64,000 nt of DNA, from assembly GCA_002221725.1 (NCBI GenBank), contig NJFT01000064.1, forward strand, positions 62,001 through 126,000, in the 5' to 3' direction. The DNA is from Scedosporium boydii. Taxonomy: Eukaryota; Ascomycota; Sordariomycetes; Microascales; Microascaceae. The position numbers and the translations under genes are program-made. The notes beneath the pieces are model-generated. The model did no database searches and had not been told where the DNA came from. It worked only from the letters and a program-made list of their open reading frames with translations. Below, in pieces: positions 58,394 through 64,000 of the stretch; position 1 is the stretch's first letter; each line of letters starts with the position of its first letter.

Positions 58394-59383
58394 CTAACTG
58401 TTGAAAATCCTCGAATATAAAACCTCATGCCTCCCAATCCACAAATCCATAACCGGTACCATCTGCCCCGCCTCCTCCACCCCCGTCTCCCACTCCCTCT
58501 CCACCGCCTCACCTACCATGCTCCTAACCTCATCCCCCGCCAACACGCCCTGCGCCTTATACGGCCCCAAAACGCCCGCCCTCACAGCCGCGCTCACCAA
58601 AGCCTTAACATGCCCCAAAATGAGCACATACGCCACCCTCTCCCTCTCCAACCCCGCCGCTTTCCCGACGGCCCCAAACACAACCGCCAAATGCCCATGC
58701 GCTCTCCCTCCACGGCTCCCTTTCACCTCTGCTGCGAACGACCGAAGCGCATCGTCTCGTAGAGGCGGCGCAAACGACTTTTCCCAAAGAGAAAGTAGGG
58801 CGCGACCCTGTGCCGTTGAGGCGCGGCGCCCGACGGTGCAGATCGTGCTCGCGTCGAGTATGTCGTCGAGTTCGGGGAGGGAAGAGGGGTCGTCGTAGGC
58901 GGCGAGGGCAAAGGGGAGGTTCGTTGAGGCGAAGGAGGAGATTGAGGAGGGGAGGAAGGTTGAGAAGGATTTCGTTGGGGCGGTGGTGGTGGATGTGTGG
59001 GCTAAGTAGGATTCGAGACCGCTGCTGAAGGCGAAGGAGCCGAGGGGCAGGGCGGAGTCGGAGAGGAGGAGGAGGAAGTGGTGGGATGGGTCGTTGACTG
59101 GATGAGGTATGAGTTAGTTTTGGCTCTTTCTCTACTTTTTCATTTTTATTCTATTGGTTTTATATATTTTTCTTTATAGAGAAACAGATGTTTCTTAAGG
59201 AGGGAAATTGGGAGCCTTGCCGTTAGTGAAGTGAGGATGGGTGGGAATGCTTGCGACGTCATTTTCATGATTGTTCAGTTGGTCGAGTCGATGCCTTGCT
59301 TCAGCAAGACGACCCTCGAGTTCGGCAATTTCATCTTCGATCTCCTTCACTGAGGATTTCTCATTTTTTGAAATCTCATTCAT
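58394..59383 (-). CDS. ureF: Urease accessory protein UreF
   Basis: Exons 59383-59221 and 59097-58394 encode 288 residues. The start MNEISKNEK precedes a short coiled coil (EIEDEIAELEGRLAEARHRL), then the UreF domain begins HHFLLLLSDSALPLGSFAFSS and ends MDLWIGRHEVLYSRIFNS, both family signatures. UreF works with UreD and UreG to load nickel into urease. The intron 59098-59220 carries in-frame stops and there is no GT donor before them; a GC donor (ACG|GCAAGG) joined to CATCCAG keeps frame exactly, so a GC..AG intron is proposed. The coiled-coil exon may alternatively belong to a different isoform. Confidence 0.85.
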
Positions 59384-59689
59384 CTTAGCTTGATTGTTTG
59401 ATGAGTGGGAAGAAAAGGCAAAGTTCAACGTTAACTACAGAGCTCACTTAGGAAGCAGATAAGAAGACCAATAATCAAGATAAGAAACAATCAATGCTTT
59501 ATTCACTTGGCTTATTCCTGACGCCGTTTGCCCCAACCGCCCCTCGACGAGATGCTCAAAACGCCGGCAAAAAACACGATCCACTATGTTGTTACAACTT
59601 GTAATCCTCGCAACAATGATCTCCTCCCAGATATAGAAGAAGAAAAAAAGAAAGTTTGGCCGTTAATCCCCCCGCGTCGTGTCTGTCCA

Positions 59690-61881
59690 TCACCAACTTG
59701 AATGGTCCCTTGTAGCTGTAGCTGCGGGCCGCACGTTCTCCTTATCGAGAGCTTTCAGCGTGCCCGCAATCGCTTGCCTCCGCTCCGCTTTCCTCTGCTC
59801 GATGCGCGCCAACGCCGCCGCGCGCCTGTCTGGAGGCAGGGTGCATCGTGACGTATTGCCAGCCAAGATGGAGCTACCATTCGTGTCCGGCAGACCGAGA
59901 TGCTTAAAACGCTCTTTGAGCATATCGAGCTGGGGCTGATCATCATCATCTTGCTCTAGATCGGCTTGTCCAACCTTGGGTTCCGCATCTGCCACGTCTA
60001 GGTCCAAACTTCCATTGCGCCGTCCTACATCTCTAAGGTAGGCTCGGTTCCGCGGAGATCGTGGGATGTACGGCTGCCACTTTGGCCTCTCGAGATTCAC
60101 CCGGTCGGTGAGGAGATTACGGGGAGCATCATCCGTCTTCAAGCCCAACTTGAGGTCGTCAGGCTCCCCGAGGAATCTCTCGCGAAGCGCACGGGATGCC
60201 TGGGTGACTCTAACCCGCTTTGCGTCCAACTCGCTGGCGAGATTGCTACTCGGCTTGATTTGTCGTTCGGCGGGAGGCGAAACGGAATTGGTGAGTCGGG
60301 CAAGATCTCGGAGGTCGACGTGGATATCGGGTTTATCGTCGGCGGAGGGTTTCCTCGTCTCGGTTGACGCGAGCCCGTGGAAGCTCTTGGGACGCGTGCC
60401 TCGCTCGTCCTTGGAAGCTTTGAGGATCCGCAGCTCCCTTTTGAGCTCGGATATCTTCTCGGTTGCCTTCTCCAATACTGCTTTCGTATCCTCCTGTTGG
60501 GCGACGGCTTCCTTCTTGAAGTCGTCAAACTCTTGCTGTAGCCGCTTAATCTCCACTTCCTTATTTCGAGTCTCCGCCTTCGCGTCCCGTAGCTGCGCCA
60601 TGAGATCCTTTACGTAGGAGGATCCATCGTCACCACTTCCACGAGCCAATCGCTTGTTCTCCTCTGCAAGATTGGCAGCTCGTTGTTCTGCTGCTTCGAG
60701 TTCGGCTTTTAAGCGCGTCACCTCGTCCTGCAGGTCTCCCATCTCTCGAAGTTCGGAACGGGCGCGTCGTAGTTCTCGCTGGGTTTCGAGAAGTGTGCGA
60801 TGTGTTCGTGGCGACGCAGCAGCCGTTCGTCTGTGTCTGCCATCATCTTGCCGGTTCCTCAATAAGGACTCGAGCTCCTTGACCTGGCTGCGGTACTGAA
60901 CCGCAAGGGCTGTTTGCTTCGCAAGGTTTCTCAGAAGATCGGGTGATTCGTGGTCGCCGCCCTTTAGGCGCCTGGCGGCAATCTGAGCCGCCATCTCGCT
61001 GAGCTTCTTCTCCATCTCCAACACTTTTTCTTGCTCCTCCTTTAGTTTCTCGTTCAAGTCGATAGCTTCAGTATCCTTCATCTTGGCATAAGACTTTGCA
61101 AGTTGCTTATACTTCAGCAATTTTTCCATCTCCGCCTTGGCATCCTTGTGGTATGACTCGAAGTTGGATTTCCAGTATTTTCCGGATCGTGAGTGCGGTT
61201 CGTTAAGGTCAACAGTAATGTCGTGGCTGCAACAATCGTCGTCATCGTCGTCATCATCTTCCTCTTCCCATTCATCGTCATCATCGTCCTCCTTCTCCTC
61301 AACCTGTGGCATGGGTTGTTTCTTCTCCGCGGTGGAAGATTTGGCCTTGTTTTGCCTCGAACTCGCCATCAACTCGGTCAGTCGTGTTCGTCTACGCGTC
61401 GAATCACGGCCCGCACGCGTCCCAACCTTCGTAGCAGCGGCCTTCGACCCATCCTCGAACACATCGTTGCCGAAGGAGACGCGTTTGGGTCGGGAGGTGC
61501 CAGTCCCCGGCGTTAGGAGGATTCCGGGTGGTTTGCTCGGAGGAGTTCTTCCATCGGAATCAGCATGCTCCAATCGCCCACGTCTATCCACAGCCCCTCG
61601 CCTTCTATCACCCCCCTCTCCAAAAATAGCCGTCTTGAGGGCTCTGGCGGCGAAGACTGGGGCTGGGGTGTCCGGCGCATCAATCTGCGTCGTGTCATCT
61701 GCCAAAGCAAGAAAAGAAGCATTAGCGCCATGGTTACTTGAGGTCATGAATCGAGTCGGCAATTGTCGAATGTAGAAGATTGGTGTGAAAAAATTGGGTG
61801 TCGAGTGGTTGTTTTCTTACCTCCATCTTCCTTTGCGCCTTTGGCCGGTTCCAGACCGCGTCGCAAAACCCAACCAAGCAT
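59690..61881 (-). CDS. CUT12: Spindle pole body-associated protein Cut12
   Basis: Exons 61881-61821 and 61698-59690 encode 689 residues. Exon 1 gives MLGWVLRRGLEPAKGAKEDG, joined to DDTTQIDAPDTPAPVF, the conserved fungal Cut12 N-terminus. An acidic run (DDDDDEWEEEDDDDDDDD) precedes the Cut12 core KYWKSNFESYHKDAKAEMEK near residue 190, followed by a long coiled coil to ~470 (LEEQ-type heptads such as LKAELEAAEQRAANLAEENK) and a basic C-terminal part. In fission yeast Cut12 resides at the spindle pole body and supports bipolar spindle formation with Polo kinase. A 9-base minisatellite lies 130 bases before its start codon. Confidence 0.93.
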
Positions 61882-62936
61882 CTCGAATATGTTTTTTTAC
61901 CCTGGGGCTCTCTCGCGTCACCCAGCAGAGAAAGATAATTTTCACACACTATGTCAGAAAGAAGTTTGCGTGAATAGACAGGAGAAGGTGCACTAAAGGG
62001 TTGTGTTGGTGAGTGGTGGGAGTGGTGGGAGTGGTAGGAGTGGTAGGAGTGGTGGGAGTGGTGGGAGTGGTGGGAGTGGTAAGATGAAGTTGGAATTGGG
62101 CGAATAATCAGATGCAACTTCCTTTGTTTACTTTGACACCAAACTAGGCCATTCCACACTGGAGGGTTGCTCCTTCTGTGTAAGTTGTCACTAGGTGTCA
62201 TCAATTGACCACTTCCGAGAATAAGCCGAAAGTCCATCTTCACATACCCCCAGCTTGCCTCTTCTCCTTCTCCAAGGAAGAACAGAGGACCAGTTCAGTT
62301 TCTCCTCTTCGAAAAAATCACAGCTCATACAAAAGTGGTTTCTTTCTCTTCCATTTTCGCGCCTCATTTCCCATTCTCATATTCAGTATTCTACACACCA
62401 ACAACTTCATCCCTTTCAGAGCCACTAACCAGTACCTTCGAACTGCTAATCCTTCCAATGCTCTTACTGGATCCCCACGATCATCAATTCAGAAGAATTA
62501 CCTCTACGATGATGGCCTATCAATTTATTTCAACTTCTCTTCGTCTATCATCAGCTCTCCACAGAGCATCCGCTCGTTTCAACCACCCTGGGTCCTTGGA
62601 GAGACATCTTGAGCCTAGCTACCCCGCGACGCCACTCACGCGACAAAGACGCGCTAGACCCTTGGTTTCTGTTTCTGGCAGCTCCTCTTATCGATAAGAC
62701 TCGTTAGTCACCAGCAGCTTTGACTCGACCCCTCCAAAACCTCGATCTTGACCAGCGACAGGGCGCATCCCCATCCTCCTCGACAACCTCGACAAAACAA
62801 ACCCTCACAAACCACAGACTCTTTACCAGCCGAAAAGAAACCATGGACTTCTCCTCGTGAGACGTCCCAGCTACCTTCACAAGTAACTGGATAGGCATCT
62901 CCGAGCCGTCCACTCGTCTAACCCTTCCTGGTCAGG
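61882..62936. promoter_or_regulatory. Divergent intergenic region of CUT12 (-) and GCN2 (+)
   Basis: 1055 bases separate the two start codons. It contains the minisatellite listed separately and a single TGACTC (~62722), similar to half of a Gcn4/Cpc1 site. It is mixed and pyrimidine-rich near GCN2. No coding frame is supported. Confidence 0.4.
62011..62082. repeat. 9-bp minisatellite, eight units of GAGTGGTGG
   Basis: Eight tandem copies without gaps; variation is confined to positions 8-9 of the unit (GG, AG, AA). The array sits in the probable CUT12 5' leader, where it is transcribed as CCACCACTC units. Confidence 0.9.
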
Positions 62937-64000
62937 ATGGCGTGGAAGAAGCCGACAAACCAACCCAAGAAAAGCGACGCGGGCTTCCCTGGCTTGAAGA
63001 GCCACAGGGGAAGCACTACCAAGTACGAAGAGCTTCAACAGAATGAGTTGATTGCCCTTGATGCGATTTATGGCGAGGATTTCAAGCGATTGAAAGAGGC
63101 CCATTCGGCTTGGAAGGTTTGACTCACTCCTACTTCAATCTTTTCTTGTCTTTGATGTCTTCTTTTTTCGGACCGTGGCAGTCTTCTTGTGTGGCAGTGT
63201 TGATGGGTTGCTACTGAAATTTTACTCAAAGGCTTTGCTAACCCGCTCCTTCTCTAGAAATCGGAGCCCTCTTTCGATATCCGAATCAGCGCCTCCGACG
63301 AAGATTTTTCTTGTACCCTGCGAGTCGTCTTGACAGCGACCTACCCCAAATCTCCACCGCTCATTACACTTCTCGGTGACCTTCGAGATGCGACTCGATT
63401 CAAGATTGAAAAATTTCTTCAAGCAAAACCGAAGGAGCTCGCCTCAGAAGAGCAAGAAATGATGCATCCAATCATTGAGGGCATTCGAGAAATTCTCGAG
63501 GATGACGCGCAAGCGAAAGCGAGTGGCAGGCAGATATCCTTGGAAGAGGAACGCGCGCGCCACGAGGCTATGCTTGCGCGTCAAGCCCAGGAGGAGAAAG
63601 AAGAGCTAAAGAGGAAAGATTTGGAGAAGAGCAGAGAAGAGCAACGCGCAATGGCTGGCGCTGTGCAGGAAGAACTGAGGCGTCATGAAGAGGCGGCCAG
63701 GGCATATGAGAAAAGTCAAGGCCGCCGTGCGAGTGAGGCTTTGGTCGACGCGGATGCTTCAAAGCCCGACAAGGACGACAACATCATCATGTTCGACAGA
63801 ATTTGCCGAGTAGTCGACATATCGGGCAAGGAATTCAGCTTCACCACAGTTGAGTGCGGCTCGGTTTTCGGATCCGGACCTTTGTCTGCGGTCCACCATT
63901 GTCTCCCGAGTGTTTCCAAGGCTTCGTCATGCCCCCCACTCGCTCTAAAGAAGACGGTTCTTCGATTCCCAACGAACCAAGGCGAGAGTGTGAGGAATCA
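62937..64000 (+). CDS. GCN2: eIF2-alpha kinase Gcn2, N-terminal part (cut by window edge)
   Basis: Exons 62937-63116 and 63258 onward; the frame is still open at the right edge after ~307 residues. An RWD domain starts ELQQNELIALDAIYGEDFKRL and continues SFDIRISASDEDFSCTLRVV and TATYPKSPPLITL, the region that binds Gcn1 in this family. A charged helix follows (EEERARHEAMLARQAQEEKEELKRK), then the start of the pseudokinase part (FDRICRVVDISGKEF). The intron donor GTTTGA is non-consensus but joins AWK to KSEPSF in frame, as in homologues. Gcn2 senses uncharged tRNA and phosphorylates eIF2-alpha. Confidence 0.88.

Noticed and set aside
61137..61775. A 212-codon + strand frame with a poly-Ser run opposite CUT12
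   Set aside because: The Ser run is the antisense of the Asp/Glu stretch of CUT12; the CUT12 reading is clearly coding.
62011..62082. Regular repeat considered as a CRISPR array
   Set aside because: Units are 9 bases with no spacers and the organism is eukaryotic.
1..64000. tRNA or rRNA genes
   Set aside because: I looked by eye for T-arm GTTCGA-type sequences with acceptor pairing and found none outside coding exons; a covariance-model scan would be decisive.

Overview
The window is nuclear DNA of a filamentous ascomycete (Pezizomycotina). The evidence is dense genes on both strands with many short introns (mostly 50-120 nt, GT..AG, often with a CTAAC-like branch site), fungal gene families (HET domain, NACHT/WD40 proteins, Cut12, Spo12, a fungal-style UreF), and no bacterial-type operons. 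I cannot name the genus. Twenty protein genes can be supported. I rebuilt splice sites by hand from reading-frame continuity and family motifs and placed 51 introns. No rRNA, tRNA, CRISPR array or intact transposon was seen.

Layout, left to right: (1) 1.9-4.7 kb, an N-terminal amidase (NTA1) with a very long tail. (2) A 4.3 kb gene-free stretch, then at 9.0-10.6 kb a cysteine-rich single-pass membrane protein. (3) 12.1-30 kb, an accessory-looking stretch: a giant intronless gene joining a stonustoxin-like (SNTX/MACPF-type) N-terminal part to a P-loop GTPase, a small secreted cysteine-rich protein, a HET-domain protein, and a 7-exon NACHT-C2H2-WD40 NLR-like gene. The housekeeping pseudouridine synthase CBF5 sits in the middle of this stretch. 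(4) 30.4-34.2 kb, a 12-exon SNF2/Rad5-type ATPase divergent from the NLR. (5) A 3 kb gene-free stretch and a second member of the membrane-protein family (37.2-39.2 kb). (6) 40-64 kb, a compact conserved block: SAC3 (mRNA export), LTV1 and LSG1 (40S and 60S assembly/export, divergent from one shared promoter), an ACAD10/11-type acyl-CoA dehydrogenase ending in a PTS1-like SKI, a small coiled-coil protein, SPO12, RBG2, CWC2, UreF, CUT12, and the 5' part of GCN2 running off the right edge.

Functionally, the right block is RNA, ribosome, translation and mitosis housekeeping. The 12-30 kb stretch carries four unrelated candidate self/non-self, immunity or secreted-effector genes, and the SNTX-like GTPase fusion is the least understood of them. 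Three introns need GC..AG rather than GT..AG boundaries to keep frame (SNF2, RBG2, UreF), which is many for one window.
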